Notes under the pieces: model-generated
What the model saw: only the letters and a program-made list of their open reading frames with translations
Databases searched by the model: none
What the model was told of the DNA's origin: nothing
Translations under genes and position numbers: made by a program
Assembly: GCA_964019155.1 (NCBI GenBank)
Contig: OZ025244.1
Location: 15,526,893-15,590,892, forward strand
Direction: 5' to 3'
Source of the DNA: Osedax fenrisi
Taxonomy: Eukaryota > Annelida > Polychaeta > Sabellida > Siboglinidae
Length of the DNA stretch: 64,000 nt
In this document: in pieces, positions 63,707-64,000 of the stretch
How the letters are laid out: each line of letters starts with the position of its first letter
Numbering within the stretch: position 1 is the stretch's first letter

Positions 63707-64000
63707 CTAGGCGGTCGGGGCCCGGCTTCGCCCGTGATCGCGCGTAACGTTCACTTGTTGATGTAATGTACTTGGGAATTTTTATTAATATGTTTATATA
63801 GTTTCAATCGGACAGTAATGCATCTAAAAAAAAACTACAAAAATTAAAACTTAACCCATCCTAACCCCAACAGTGAAAATATAATTGTATAGGCTCACAT
63901 GGGAAGTAATGCAGCTAAAAAAAACCTCCACAAATTAAAACTTAACCCAACCTAACCCCAACAGTGAAAATATAATTGTATAGGCTCACATGGGAAGTAA
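63707..64000 (-). mobile_element. Helitron element 15, cut by the window edge
   Basis: CTAG at 63707, the second 3'-end type, then minisatellite units to the last base. The array continues beyond the window, so its right boundary and total copy number are unknown. Confidence 0.9.

Noticed and set aside
16445..64000. Regular repeats considered as a CRISPR array
   Set aside because: Units are contiguous tandem copies without unique spacers, in a eukaryotic transposon; no cas genes.

Overview
The window is AT-rich, repeat-dominated eukaryotic DNA with no intact single-copy gene that I can support. The mix of transposons points to an arthropod, probably an insect, but I cannot name the species. 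The mix is CR1/L2-like and other non-LTR retrotransposons, a ZBED/SCAND3-like hAT, and Helitrons whose 5' end begins TCTATACTAT on the minus strand.

Positions 1-9830 form a graveyard of nested transposons. A decayed plus-strand LINE (about 205-2640) carries a 265-bp hAT MITE with a perfect 8-bp target duplication. Two minus-strand CR1/L2-like LINE remnants follow. LINE-A (about 3600-4836) is split by a 639-bp element with 17-bp terminal inverted repeats. LINE-B (about 4837-9830) has lost its RT core and is split by a 2,736-bp hAT that has a perfect 8-bp target duplication and a broken BED-finger transposase. Positions 9830-16376 are AT-rich, with dispersed direct repeats, a 20-bp palindrome, and a 21-bp minisatellite that is open in several frames.

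From 16377 to the right edge (47.6 kb) the window is a single head-to-tail array of at least 15 Helitrons, all with their 5' end to the right (minus-strand sense). Fourteen boundaries can be placed to the base. At 13 of them the 3' terminus CTAG of one element abuts the 5' terminus TC (TCTATAC) of the next with no base between; the exception is at 43657/43658. Each element has a GC-rich 3' end, a long minisatellite of about 90/106-bp units, a unique 5' region of about 0.9 kb, and two hairpins near the 5' end.

One element (38251-43657) carries a nearly complete RepHel transposase, with HUH and two-Tyr motifs and a PIF1-like helicase. It is broken by one frameshift and one nonsense codon, and its 5' end is cut off. 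Three others keep shorter pieces of the same helicase and are deletion derivatives. Elements 2 and 3 are practically identical 2,893-bp tandem copies. Elements 11 and 14 are near-identical over 2.36 kb. Sequence variants are linked across element boundaries. The pattern suggests a rolling-circle concatemer, or end-to-end insertion, followed by unequal crossing-over, so that a transposon family is becoming a satellite.
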